Source of the DNA: Haloparvum alkalitolerans
GTDB taxonomy: Archaea; Halobacteriota; Halobacteria; Halobacteriales; Haloferacaceae
Length of the DNA stretch: 64,000 nucleotides
Direction of reading: 5' to 3'
NCBI RefSeq assembly: GCF_050122995.1
Contig: NZ_JBNLIA010000004.1
Location: forward strand, 1-64,000
Part shown: positions 33,699 to 41,939 of the stretch, in pieces
How positions within the stretch are numbered: the stretch's first letter is position 1
Layout of the letters: each line of letters begins with the position of its first letter
Notes under the pieces: model-generated
Databases searched by the model: none
What the model saw: only the letters and a program-made list of their open reading frames with translations
What the model was told of the DNA's origin: nothing
Made by a program: the position numbers and the translations under genes

Positions 33699-35072
33699 TC
33701 AGAAGGTCTCGAGGTAGCGGTCCTCTTCCCACTCGGAGACCTGGGTGAGGTACTCCGCGAACTCCTGGCTCTTGGCCTCCGCGAACTTCTCGGAGACGTG
33801 CGGGCCGAGCGCGTCCTGAAGCACGTCGTCGCTCTCGAGCTCCTCGACGGCGGCGCCGAGGTTCGGCGGGAGCGTCTCGATGCCGTACTCCTCGCGCTTC
33901 GCCTCGTCGAACTCGTAGATGTCCTCGCGGACCGGGTCGCCGGGGTCGGCCTCGTTCTCGATGCCGTCGAGGCCGGCGCCGATGAGCGCCGCCATCGCGA
34001 GGTAGGGGTTACACGACGGGTCGGGGCTGCGGACCTCGAAGCGCGCGGAGACGCCCGCGGCGTCGGGGACGCGGACGAGCGCCGAGCGGTTCGTGTCGGA
34101 CCACGCTACGTAGATGGGGGCCTCGTAGCCGGGGACGAGGCGCTTGTAGGAGTTGACGGTCGGGTTCGTGACGGCCGTGAACGCGGGCGCGTGGTTCAGG
34201 ATGCCGCCCATGAACTGGTAGGCCGTCTCGCTCAGGTTGAACTCGTCGTCGTCGTCCGCGAAGGCGTTGTTGCCGTCCTCGTCGAACAGCGAGATGTGGC
34301 TGTGCATGCCCGAGCCGTTGATCTCCGCGATGGGCTTGGGCATGAACGTCGCGTGGAGGTCGTGCTGGCTCGCGACCGCGCGGACGACCGCGCGGAACGT
34401 GGCGATGTTGTCCGCGGTCGTCAGCGCGTCGTCGTACTTGAAGTTGATCTCGTGTTGGCCCTCCGCGACCTCGTGGTGGCTGGCCTCGATCTCGAAGCCC
34501 ATCTTCTCCAGCGTGAAGATGATCTCCTTGCGGACGTCCGAGGCGAGGTCCTTCGGCGCGAGGTCGAAGTAGCCGCCGTTGTCGTGGGGGATCGTCGTCG
34601 CGTTGCCGTTCTCGTCGGTCTCGAACAGGAAGAACTCCGGCTCCGGGCCGATGGAGACGGTGTATCCCATGTCGTCGGCCTTCTCGAGGACGGACTTGAG
34701 CACCTGCCGCGGACCGCCGACGAACGGCTCGCCCTCGGTGGTGACGATGTCGCAGATCAGCCGCGCGGCACCGCCGTCGCCGTCGGCCTCGCTACGCCAC
34801 GGGAGCACCGCGAACGTCTCGGGGTCGGGCACGAGCCGCATGTCCGACTCCTGGATCCGGACGAACCCCTCGATGGAGGAGCCGTCGAAGTAGATGCCCT
34901 CGGTGAACGCCTTCTCGGCCTGGTGGGCCGGCACGGAAACGTTCTTCACGACACCGAGAATGTCGGTAAACTGGAGCCGCAGGAAGTCGATGTTCTCCTC
35001 GTCGATGCGGTCGAGAACGGCCTGCTCTTTGTCGGTGAGCCCGCCGTCGGGTTTGGCGTGGTCGTCCGTCAT
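33699..35072 (-). CDS. glnA: Glutamine synthetase (GSI)
   Basis: 457 aa; ATP-dependent amidation of glutamate. Conserved GSI motifs are present: FDGSSIEGF, GPEPEFFLFE, ASHHEVAEGQHEINF, NGSGMHSHISL, NPTVNSYKRLVPGYEAP and NRSALVRVP. The sequence around the adenylylation Tyr of bacterial GSI-beta is absent near the C-terminus (DPVREDIYEFDE), as in GSI-alpha. Divergent from an Lrp regulator across 126 bp, suggesting local control by amino-acid supply. Confidence 0.95.
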   Translation of the reverse strand: MTDDHAKPDGGLTDKEQAVLDRIDEENIDFLRLQFTDILGVVKNVSVPAHQAEKAFTEGIYFDGSSIEGFVRIQESDMRLVPDPETFAVLPWRSEADGDGGAARLICDIVTTEGEPFVGGPRQVLKSVLEKADDMGYTVSIGPEPEFFLFETDENGNATTIPHDNGGYFDLAPKDLASDVRKEIIFTLEKMGFEIEASHHEVAEGQHEINFKYDDALTTADNIATFRAVVRAVASQHDLHATFMPKPIAEINGSGMHSHISLFDEDGNNAFADDDDEFNLSETAYQFMGGILNHAPAFTAVTNPTVNSYKRLVPGYEAPIYVAWSDTNRSALVRVPDAAGVSARFEVRSPDPSCNPYLAMAALIGAGLDGIENEADPGDPVREDIYEFDEAKREEYGIETLPPNLGAAVEELESDDVLQDALGPHVSEKFAEAKSQEFAEYLTQVSEWEEDRYLETF

Positions 35073-35099
35073 GTTCTGGACGGATAGACACAGTATACC

Positions 35100-35111
35100 C
35101 AATATAAAGGT
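35100..35111 (-). promoter_or_regulatory. glnA promoter
   Basis: Minus-strand CTTTATATTG 28-40 bases before the glnA ATG; a strong TATA element for this GC-rich genome. A short leader of about 5-10 nt is possible. Confidence 0.6.
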
Positions 35112-35167
35112 CTTATCGATTGGTGCATGAACCGCCGAGCAGAAATCGAAATTGGATGTTCGTAAAG

Positions 35168-35176
35168 TTCTAAACC
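35168..35176 (+). promoter_or_regulatory. lrp promoter
   Basis: TTCTAAACC lies 23-31 bases before the lrp ATG at 35199, so the mRNA is probably leaderless. The 126-bp divergent region is the expected binding place for Lrp itself. Confidence 0.5.
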
Positions 35177-35198
35177 CCTCCGCGCCTCGGGAGATGTA

Positions 35199-35657
35199 AT
35201 GACGTACGAAAACCTCGACGCGGAACTCGTGAACGAACTCCTCGGAAACGGCCGCGCCAGCCTCCGCAGCCTCGGGGAAGACCTTGACGTGTCGGTGACT
35301 ACGGTGTCCAACCACCTCCGCGACCTGGAGGACGAGGGCGTGGTGCAGGGGTACACTCCCGTCGTCGACTACGACAAGCTCGGCTACGACGTGACCGCCA
35401 TCCTCCAGCTGAAAGTCGAGGGGAGCGCGCTCCCGGACATCACCGAGCGCCTCCGGCAGGAGAAGCAGATGGTCAGCGTCTACGAGGTGACCGGCGACTA
35501 CGACGTGATCGCCATCGGCAAGTTCACCGACACCGACGGGATGAACGACCAGATCAAGACGCTGCTCACCGACGCGGACATCCGCGAGTCGAACACCTCC
35601 GTCGTGCTCAACGCGGTGACGGAGAACGAGCAGTTCGAACTCGACCTCCAGGAGTAG
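35199..35657 (+). CDS. lrp: Lrp/AsnC-family transcription regulator
   Basis: 152 aa. N-terminal HTH (LVNELLGNGRASLRSLGEDLDVSVTTVSNHLRDLEDEG) and C-terminal RAM effector domain (VTAILQLKVEGSALPDI... VYEVTGDYDVIAIGKFTDTDGMNDQI). In Halobacterium the Lrp gene next to glnA has been linked to glnA control; the same divergent arrangement here supports that role. Small-molecule ligand probably glutamine or another amino acid. Confidence 0.92.
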   Translation: MTYENLDAELVNELLGNGRASLRSLGEDLDVSVTTVSNHLRDLEDEGVVQGYTPVVDYDKLGYDVTAILQLKVEGSALPDITERLRQEKQMVSVYEVTGDYDVIAIGKFTDTDGMNDQIKTLLTDADIRESNTSVVLNAVTENEQFELDLQE

Positions 35658-35696
35658 GGCCGTTCGCGGGCGCCCGCCGGACGTGCCGACCGCGAG

Positions 35697-36047
35697 TCAG
35701 GCCATCCCCTCGAAGGTGGCGTCCGCGGACGTGCGCCCCTCGTTGAACGAGAGCACCGTCGCGCGGATCACGTCGCCCTCGCTCACGTCGCCGGGGATCT
35801 CCTCCGCGAAGATCACGAACCCCTCCACCTTGCCGACCGCGACCTCGCTGCCCGAGTGGTGGTCGGTGATCTCCGTGACGCCGAACTCGACCGTCTCGCC
35901 GAGTTCCACGGGCGGCTCCCGCTTTTGTGCTGCCTTGTGTGCGCGCGCCGACTCGCTGGCTCCGCTCGACCGGCGCCGCCACAGCAGTAACGCCAGCAGA
36001 GCGACGAGAGCCACACCTCCGGCCGCGGCGAGGTAGATCGTCTGCAT
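35697..36047 (-). CDS. Membrane-anchored TRAM domain protein
   Basis: 116 aa: one N-terminal transmembrane helix (about residues 4-24, IYLAAAGGVALVALLALLLW) followed by a basic RRRSSG stop-transfer and then a TRAM domain (about 47-114: VELGETVEFGVTEITDHHSGSEVAVGKVEGFVIF... ISEGDVIRATVLSF). TRAM domains bind RNA. Tethering to the membrane suggests an RNA-binding protein near translocating ribosomes; that is inference. Start at the ATG 36045-36047. Confidence 0.82.
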   Translation of the reverse strand: MQTIYLAAAGGVALVALLALLLWRRRSSGASESARAHKAAQKREPPVELGETVEFGVTEITDHHSGSEVAVGKVEGFVIFAEEIPGDVSEGDVIRATVLSFNEGRTSADATFEGMA

Positions 36048-36116
36048 ACTCGGCCCCTCGGTGCGTCCCCATTTATAAGTAAAGGGGAGCGACCGCGCGG
36101 CCGTCACTGCCCCCCG

Positions 36117-36269
36117 CTACACGAGGTGCTCGGTCACGTCCTCGACCTCGTGGCGGCAGAAGGGACAGCGGTACGTCGTCGCGAACCCGCTCGACTGGGC
36201 GACGGTGTTCGTCTCGAGCTCGTGCATGGCGATCCGACGCTCGCAGTCGGGACACAGAACCTTCGGCAC
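36117..36269 (-). CDS. 50-aa two-CxxC zinc-finger protein
   Basis: Short ORF from GTG 36267-36269: MPKVLCPDCERRIAMHELE... TYRCPFCRHEVEDVTEHLV. Two CPxC knuckles 30 residues apart form one zinc ribbon. It belongs to the small CPxCG-type zinc-finger proteins known from haloarchaea, generally of unknown function, some required for motility or biofilm. Lies just upstream of the TRAM gene on the same strand. Confidence 0.7.
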   Translation of the reverse strand: MPKVLCPDCERRIAMHELETNTVAQSSGFATTYRCPFCRHEVEDVTEHLV

Positions 36270-36361
36270 GGTCGTGATACGCGTTCACACGACAATAAAT
36301 CGCCCGGTGTCGGCGGGATACGCGGGGGTCCCGACGCGGCGGTCGCTCCGGGTCGTCGGCG

Positions 36362-36862
36362 TCACTCCAGCCGGCTACGGACGGTTCCGGCGGCTGCGAC
36401 GACCGCGTGGTGGATCGTGACGAGCAGGACGACCGCAGCGACGATGACCGCGGCGGCCCGCGGCGTCGACAGCAGGCCGAGCGAGACGATGAGCGTCGTC
36501 GCGCAGGCGGGCGCGTGGTTGGCGTCGGTAGCGATCATCGCCCAGGTGGTCAGCGCGATGGAGACGACACCGGAGGCGGCCAGCCGGAGCCCCGCGGGCG
36601 AGAACGGCGGTGTGGACGCGGTGAGCGTGACGCCCTCCGCGATGAACGAGTACGCCAGCAACCCCGCAGCCGCGCCGATGAGGTGGCTCCAGACGACTCG
36701 ATAGCTCCGGGCGCGGTCGGCCCGTCGATCGAACGCGAGGAGGTACGCCGACGGGCCCAAACTCGGGAAGACGAACGCCTGTCCCGTCGCCCATGCGACC
36801 AGCCCGAGCACGGTGAAAAGCAGGCTCGCGTACAGGCTCGTGTAGACGCGGCGCCTGACCAT
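36362..36862 (-). CDS. HPP-family membrane protein
   Basis: 166 aa, four to five helices. Family hallmarks: FPSLGPSAYLLAF near residue 32 and TDANHAPACATTLIVSLG near residue 113, which corresponds to the HPP motif (here HAP). Such proteins in plants and cyanobacteria transport nitrite, but most prokaryotic members are untested. ATG at 36860-36862. Confidence 0.8.
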   Translation of the reverse strand: MVRRRVYTSLYASLLFTVLGLVAWATGQAFVFPSLGPSAYLLAFDRRADRARSYRVVWSHLIGAAAGLLAYSFIAEGVTLTASTPPFSPAGLRLAASGVVSIALTTWAMIATDANHAPACATTLIVSLGLLSTPRAAAVIVAAVVLLVTIHHAVVAAAGTVRSRLE

Positions 36863-37070
36863 GCCTGCCCCTGACGTTCACGGGAGAAAAGGCTCACCGA
36901 TCCGGGCGTCCCTTCCACGGGATCGGGTCCGAGCGGCGCGCTCGCGGGACATGCGGCGCTGTCGCGGACGCGGTGCTGTCGCGGTCGTAGTGCCGTTGCG
37001 GTGCTGTCGCCGCCGCGGCGAGTCCGTGTCGGCCGGCTGGGGCGTTCCGGGGAACCCCCCGACCGCCCGC

Positions 37071-38015
37071 TCAGTCGCCCGCTCGTGCCCGCGACCGGGC
37101 CTGGTCGACGGTGGCTCCCTCGCGGACGAGCGCGTCGACGAACAGCTCGCCGGCCTTGTACGAGGAGCGGACCATCGGCCCCGAGGCGCAGTAGAGGAAG
37201 CCGAGCTCCTCCTCGGCGACGCGTTCCCAGGTGTCGAAGACGTCGGGGTGGACGTACTCGAACACGTCGAGGTGCGAGCGGGACGGCTGGAGGTACTGGC
37301 CGAACGTGACGATGTCGACGCCGACCTCGCGGAGGTCCCGCATCGTCCGGTACACCTCGTGGTCGTACTCGCCGAGGCCGAGCATGACGCTCGTCTTCGT
37401 GTAGATGTCGGACTCGCGGTCGACCTGGTCGAGCACCGCCATCGTCTGCTCGTAGCCCGCGCGGCGGTCCCGGACCGGCCACTGGAGGCGCTCGACCGTC
37501 TCGACGTTGTGAGCGATCACGTCCGGTTCCGCGTCGATGATCCGGCGGACCGCCTCGGGGTCGCCGCCGAAGTCGGGGATCAGTACCTCGACGAGGATCT
37601 CCGGGTCGCGCTCCTTGATCGCGCGGATCGTCTCCGCGAAGTGGGCCGAGCCGCCGTCCGCGAGGTCGTCGCGGTCGACGGAGGTTAACACGACGTACTC
37701 CAGTCCGATCTCCGCGACCGCGTCCGCGACGTTTTCGGGTTCGTCGGGGTCTAACGCCTCCATCCCGCCGGTCTCCACGTCACAGAAGTTGCACCCGCGC
37801 GAGCAGCGGTCGCCCATCAGCATGAACGTCGCCGTTCCCGGTCCCGAACCGGGGCCGTCGCGGCCGGACCAGCACTCCCCGAGGTTCGGACAGTTGGCCT
37901 CTTCACAGACCGTGTTGAGGTTCCGGTCGCGGAGCGTCGACTTGATCTCGGCGAACCGCCGGCCCGAGGGCGGTCGCATCTTGAGCCAGTCGGGCTTCCG
38001 CCGCCTGCTGCTCAT
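37071..38015 (-). CDS. lipA: Lipoyl synthase
   Basis: 314 aa radical SAM enzyme inserting two sulfurs into octanoyl groups. Both iron-sulfur sites are visible: auxiliary cluster CEEANCPNLGEC and radical-SAM CSRGCNFCDV, plus the terminal RSSY motif that ligates the auxiliary cluster (MVRSSYKAGE). LPGD-type region is GLGEYDHE. Supports lipoate-dependent oxoacid dehydrogenases or glycine cleavage; no lipB or lplA is adjacent. ATG at 38013-38015. Confidence 0.95.
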   Translation of the reverse strand: MSSRRRKPDWLKMRPPSGRRFAEIKSTLRDRNLNTVCEEANCPNLGECWSGRDGPGSGPGTATFMLMGDRCSRGCNFCDVETGGMEALDPDEPENVADAVAEIGLEYVVLTSVDRDDLADGGSAHFAETIRAIKERDPEILVEVLIPDFGGDPEAVRRIIDAEPDVIAHNVETVERLQWPVRDRRAGYEQTMAVLDQVDRESDIYTKTSVMLGLGEYDHEVYRTMRDLREVGVDIVTFGQYLQPSRSHLDVFEYVHPDVFDTWERVAEEELGFLYCASGPMVRSSYKAGELFVDALVREGATVDQARSRARAGD

Positions 38016-38113
38016 GTCTCACCCTTCGCCGCCGGGGGCAAAAACGTGCGGATCCGTCGGATCGTGTGCCCCCGGCGCGTGAGCGCTCACCACTCCCGTC
38101 GTGGTCGGTCCCG

Positions 38114-39553
38114 TCAGTCGTCCGCCGGCGCGGTCGTTCCGGTGTACACCACGTCGGGGATCGTGATCCCTGTCGCGGCGATGCCGAACAGCACCAGCGG
38201 CGAGAGGAAGCCGAAGAAGTAGAACGGGGCGTACTCCAGCGTCGGCACGCCCGTCACGCCCGCCATGTAGACGGCGCCGGCGTGCCACGGGAACAGCGCG
38301 CCGGTGGGCGTCCCGGCCGCCTCGACCGCCCGCGAGAGCTGGTCGCTGTCGAGCCCGAACTCGTCGTACGCGTTCCGCAGCGTCACGCCCGGCAGGACGA
38401 TGCTCATGTACTGCTGGGCGGTGAGCGCGTTGATCGCGATGGCCGAGAACCCGGTCCCGGCCACGAGCGCGCCGGGGCTGCGGATCCCCTGCACGAGACC
38501 GTGCGAGAGCACCGCGAGGACGCCGGTCCGTTCGAGCAGGCCGCCGAGCGACAGCGCCGCGACGACGACGGTGATCGTCCACGCGGAGCCGGTGAGCCCG
38601 CCGGAGGCGAGCAGCTCGTTCACCAGCTCGGAGCCGGACTCGGGCGCGGTGCCGTACATGAAGACCTCCCAGGCGGGGACGAAGCCGGCGCCCTGAAGGA
38701 GGATCGTGGTCAGAACGCCCGCGAACGCGCCCGCCACGAGCGTCGGGAGCGCGGGGTACCCTCGCAGCGCGAGGCCGAACGTAACCAGAAGCGGCAGGAA
38801 CACGAGCACCGAAACCTCGTAGGTGCCCGCGAGCGCCGTCTGGATCGCGGCGACCTGCCCCTCGGGGATGGCGCCGGCCGCGCGGAGGCCGAGGACCGCG
38901 AAGGCCGCGACCGCGATCCCGAACGCCAGCAGCGTCCCCGCCTGCATGCGGTCGATGTGGTCGTAGAGGTCGGTGTTGGTGACGCCGGCCGCGAGGTTGG
39001 TCGTGTCCGAGAGCGGCGACTGCTTGTCGCCCGCGTACGCCCCGGAGATGACCGCGCCGACCGTCATCGGCGCGGGGACGCCGAGCCCGGTCCCGATACC
39101 GACGAACGCCACGCCGAGGGTCCCGACCGTCGTCCACGAGGAGCCGATGGCGAACGCCACGACGCCAGCCAGCAGCGCGGCCGCGGGCAGGAACGTCCGC
39201 GGCGTGAGGATCGACAGCCCGTAGTACATCAGGCCGGGGATCGTCCCCGCGGAGATCCACGTCGCGATCAGCGCGTAGATCGTGAAGATGATCAGGAGCG
39301 CCTGCAGCCCCATCAGGAGGCCGTTCGCGACGCCCTCGAACAGCTCCTCCCACTCGTAGCCGGCGTACAGCCCGACGCCGCCGACGAAGACGATACTCCA
39401 CAGCAGCGGCACGTGCGGGTCCAACCCCAGCACGGCCGACCCGATCCCGAGGAACGCGACCACCGCGAGCACCGGGACCAGCGCCAGCCGGAACGACGGC
39501 CGGCGGTCCGGGTCGATGTCCTCGTAGGTGGTCGGCGTGAACTCGCGTGTCAT
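38114..39553 (-). CDS. nhaC: NhaC-family Na+/H+ antiporter
   Basis: 479 aa, eleven to twelve membrane helices. NhaC signature AGDKQSPLSDTTNLAAGV around residue 180 and FSAIAINALTAQQYMSIVLPG near 380. Exchanges sodium for protons, central to salt tolerance in a high-sodium environment. Start: ATG 39551-39553; earlier in-frame ATGs at 39562 and 39571 are possible. An AT-rich stretch at 39560-39600 (ATATATGCCATTGGCGCATAAG) probably holds its promoter. Confidence 0.88.
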   Translation of the reverse strand: MTREFTPTTYEDIDPDRRPSFRLALVPVLAVVAFLGIGSAVLGLDPHVPLLWSIVFVGGVGLYAGYEWEELFEGVANGLLMGLQALLIIFTIYALIATWISAGTIPGLMYYGLSILTPRTFLPAAALLAGVVAFAIGSSWTTVGTLGVAFVGIGTGLGVPAPMTVGAVISGAYAGDKQSPLSDTTNLAAGVTNTDLYDHIDRMQAGTLLAFGIAVAAFAVLGLRAAGAIPEGQVAAIQTALAGTYEVSVLVFLPLLVTFGLALRGYPALPTLVAGAFAGVLTTILLQGAGFVPAWEVFMYGTAPESGSELVNELLASGGLTGSAWTITVVVAALSLGGLLERTGVLAVLSHGLVQGIRSPGALVAGTGFSAIAINALTAQQYMSIVLPGVTLRNAYDEFGLDSDQLSRAVEAAGTPTGALFPWHAGAVYMAGVTGVPTLEYAPFYFFGFLSPLVLFGIAATGITIPDVVYTGTTAPADD

Positions 39554-39718
39554 CGACCGCATATATGCCATTGGCGCATAAGTATTCGTTGAATCATGCG
39601 CGTAGGGCATGACTCGCGGTAACGGAACCCACGGGACCGACGGTCACGCGGCGAGTGCGTTCGCCCGTCGAACGCGGCGCTCGGTTCCGAGAAGCCGCGC
39701 GGGCCCCAAACGGACGGT

Positions 39719-39726
39719 CTTATACG
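39719..39726 (+). promoter_or_regulatory. Promoter of the Nog1-type GTPase gene
   Basis: CTTATACG starting 32 bases before the ATG at 39751; a clear TATA element giving a leaderless mRNA. Confidence 0.65.
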
Positions 39727-39750
39727 CGGCGGCCGTCAAAACCGGGCAAC

Positions 39751-40725
39751 ATGATATTTGAGGACCTCCCCACGACCCCTCGTTCGGAGGAACTCCTCGA
39801 CAAGGCCTTCTCGCGGGCGGCCCGGGCCGGGCACGCCAAGAGCGGCCACGAGGCGCAGCTGTCGATGCTCACCACCGCCGCGAACATCCTCTCGGACAAC
39901 CTCCAGAACGTGTCCACGTCGTGGCCGGACTTCGAGTACGACGTCGACCCGTTCTACTACGAGCTGGCCGACGCCATCGTCGACGTCGACCGCCTCCGCC
40001 AGGCGCTCTCGGAGGTGACGTGGGCGGGGCGACAGATCGCGGAGATCCGCAGCGAGTACCAGTCGAAGATCAACGACTCGAACCTCGAGGTCGCGCGCAA
40101 ACACCGCAAGCAGGCGTTCGCGCGCATGGCGGACATCATGGACGAGATCGAGGACGACCTCCGCGCGGTCGGGGACGCCCGCGACGACCTGAAGGGACTC
40201 CCCGAGATCAACGTCGACGAGCCGGCCATCGTCGTCGCCGGCTACCCGAACGTGGGGAAGTCCTCGTTCGTCAACACCGTCACCCGCGCGTCCAACGAGA
40301 TCGCGGAGTACCCCTTCACGACCAAGGGCGTCCAGATCGGACACTTCGAGCGCGACCACATCCGCTACCAGATCATCGACACGCCGGGCGTGCTCGACCG
40401 GCCGGTCGAGGACCGCAACGACATCGAGCGGCAGGCGGTCTCCGCGCTGGAACACCTCGCCGACTGCGTGCTGTTCGTGCTCGACGCCTCCGGCGACTGC
40501 GGCTACCCCATCGAGTCGCAGCTCGAGCTCCTCGCGGAGGTCGAGGAGCTGTTCGGGGACGCCGTGCCCGTCATCACGGTCTGTAACAAGAGCGACCGCT
40601 CGACGGACGTCGAGGCGGACCACTACATGAGCGTCGCCGAGGGCGAGAACGTCGAGGCCGTCCTCGACGCCGCGGTCGAGGCGGTCGGCTTCGAGCCGGA
40701 CCTCCCCTCGCGCGAGGACGCCTGA
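39751..40725 (+). CDS. Nog1-type GTPase
   Basis: 324 aa. N-terminal helical region (about 1-155) with KSGHEAQLSMLTTAANILSDNL, then an OBG/Nog1-type G domain: G1 GYPNVGKSS near 170, switch EYPFTTKGVQIG, G3 DTPGVLDRP, G4 NKSD (CNKSDRS). Eukaryotic Nog1 acts in 60S ribosome assembly; the archaeal protein is expected to assist large-subunit maturation. The C-terminal extension of eukaryotic Nog1 is absent. Confidence 0.9.
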   Translation: MIFEDLPTTPRSEELLDKAFSRAARAGHAKSGHEAQLSMLTTAANILSDNLQNVSTSWPDFEYDVDPFYYELADAIVDVDRLRQALSEVTWAGRQIAEIRSEYQSKINDSNLEVARKHRKQAFARMADIMDEIEDDLRAVGDARDDLKGLPEINVDEPAIVVAGYPNVGKSSFVNTVTRASNEIAEYPFTTKGVQIGHFERDHIRYQIIDTPGVLDRPVEDRNDIERQAVSALEHLADCVLFVLDASGDCGYPIESQLELLAEVEELFGDAVPVITVCNKSDRSTDVEADHYMSVAEGENVEAVLDAAVEAVGFEPDLPSREDA

Positions 40726-40800
40726 GCCGCTCCCCGACTCGCGAGCGGGAGCGTTCACCGCACCCAACAGAAATACCGAGCGTTCGGCACCGGCTGCCCG

Positions 40801-40850
40801 TTCAGTGATCGGCAACAACCCTGATTTCAGTGATCGGCAACAACCCTGAT
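40801..40850 (+). repeat. 25-bp perfect tandem duplication
   Basis: Two back-to-back identical 25-bp units (40801-40825 and 40826-40850), each beginning TTCAGTGATCGGCAAC. It abuts the outer edge of repeat copy B. Confidence 0.9.
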
Positions 40851-40851
40851 A

Positions 40852-41250
40852 GCGGTCGGCGCGCGCGAGCAACGCGCGCGAGGGAGGCGGCGGCGCGGCC
40901 GCCTGCGGTGCGGTGCTGTTCCGCGGCCGCGCCGCCGCCGAGGTTGGGGAGGTGCGAGGCTGTGGTGCGGTCGCGGGGTGGGACTGAAAGGGGCAGCCGG
41001 CTCGATCCCGCCCCGGCGCCTCAAGCACCGCAGCGGGCTGTGCGGAGAGCGAGGAGCGCAGAGCGTGCCGCGGCCGGTCGAGCGGGCTGGGGCTTTCTGG
41101 GTGTTGCCGTCCCGATCAGCAGGATCAACAGGGATCGCAGAAACGTCGTACGGAGAGCGGGCTGGGGCTTTCTGGACGTTGCTGCCCCCAGCAGCAGCAT
41201 CTCCAACAGACACAGAAAAATCGTCGTACAGAGAGCCGGCGAGAGCGCTC
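40852..41250 (-). repeat. Dispersed hairpin repeat, copy B, with tandem 75-bp array
   Basis: Opposite orientation to copies A and C. CG palindrome (40857-40883), variable hairpin 2 (arms 40886-40902 and 40923-40939, 17 perfect pairs), box AGGTTGGGGAGGT at 40941-40953, hairpin 1 (40976-40984 and 41005-41013, 20-nt loop). Then a tandem array on the plus strand with units starting at 41080, 41155 and 41233 (75 and 78 bp apart), each beginning GAGC-GGCTGGGGCTTTCTGG or a decayed form. Lies between convergent genes and is not coding in a consistent frame. Confidence 0.85.
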
Positions 41251-41330
41251 GAACCGCAAACCCGCCACACGAGCCGACCGTCCCCGTTACCGTTCCTTTT
41301 GAGCCTGCCGAGAACGCCGCCGGATCAGTA

Positions 41331-41798
41331 TCAGTCCCCGTCCGGCCGCTTCAGCGACAGCACCGTGCGGTCGAACTCGCAGACGAGGGTGTCCTCCTCG
41401 CCGTCCTCCACGCGGAACGCCTCGACGTGCATCGTGACGACGCCGCGCTCGCCGTCGCTGGTCTCCCGCTTGTCGGTCACCGTCGACTGCGCGCGGATGG
41501 TGTCGCCGTGGAAGACGGGGTTCGGGTGCTCCACCGCGTCGTACGAGAGGTTGGCGACGATGGTGCCGTCCGTCGTCTCGGGGATGGAGACGCCGACCGC
41601 GAGCGACATGGTGTAGAGCCCGTTGACCAACCGCTCGCCGAACTGCGTGTCGGCCGCGAACTCGGCGTCGAGGTGGAGCGGCTGCTGGTTCATCGTCATG
41701 TCGCAGAACTGCTGGTTGTCCGCCTCGCTCACCGTGCGCCGTCGCGCGTGCTCGATCGTCTCCCCGACCGTGAACTCCTCGTAGTAGCGTCCGCTCAT
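41331..41798 (-). CDS. MaoC-family dehydratase (hot-dog fold)
   Basis: 155 aa single MaoC domain. The hydratase-2 motif is visible: FCDMTMNQQPLHLDAEFA with catalytic Asp and His, then GERLVNGLYTMSL. Probably hydrates an enoyl-CoA or related thioester. It is divergent from a CitE-like lyase, so both likely act on CoA esters. Too short to be a mesaconyl-C1-CoA hydratase, which is about twice this length. Start ATG 41796-41798. Confidence 0.82.
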   Translation of the reverse strand: MSGRYYEEFTVGETIEHARRRTVSEADNQQFCDMTMNQQPLHLDAEFAADTQFGERLVNGLYTMSLAVGVSIPETTDGTIVANLSYDAVEHPNPVFHGDTIRAQSTVTDKRETSDGERGVVTMHVEAFRVEDGEEDTLVCEFDRTVLSLKRPDGD

Positions 41799-41907
41799 GC
41801 CCGGCAGGTCCCCCGAGCGGACCAAATGTCTGTCGCCTCCGCGGGCCCGAAACGTGCGAGGGCCATCGGGACCGCGACCGCTCGCGGCCGCGCGCGCCGC
41901 GGTTCGA

Positions 41908-41918
41908 CCTTTTTTGTC
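41908..41918 (+). promoter_or_regulatory. Promoter of the CitE-like lyase gene
   Basis: CCTTTTTTGTC ends about 22 bases before the ATG at 41940, in a GC-rich context; leaderless start expected. Confidence 0.55.
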
Positions 41919-41939
41919 GTCTCGCGCGACAGACAGGGT

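Noticed and set aside
40976..40992. GGTGGGACTGAAAGG in the dispersed repeat resembles the 3' end of haloarchaeal CRISPR repeats (GTGGGATTGAAG).
   Set aside because: No array of regular repeats and unique spacers occurs; each copy has it once only, as part of hairpin 1.
41080..41250. Small ORF encoding AGWGFLGVAV peptides as a real gene.
   Set aside because: Frame is not kept between copies B and C; more likely a conserved nucleic-acid unit.
41331..41798. MaoC protein as mesaconyl-CoA hydratase of the methylaspartate cycle.
   Set aside because: It is a single-domain 155-aa protein; that enzyme is about twice as long.
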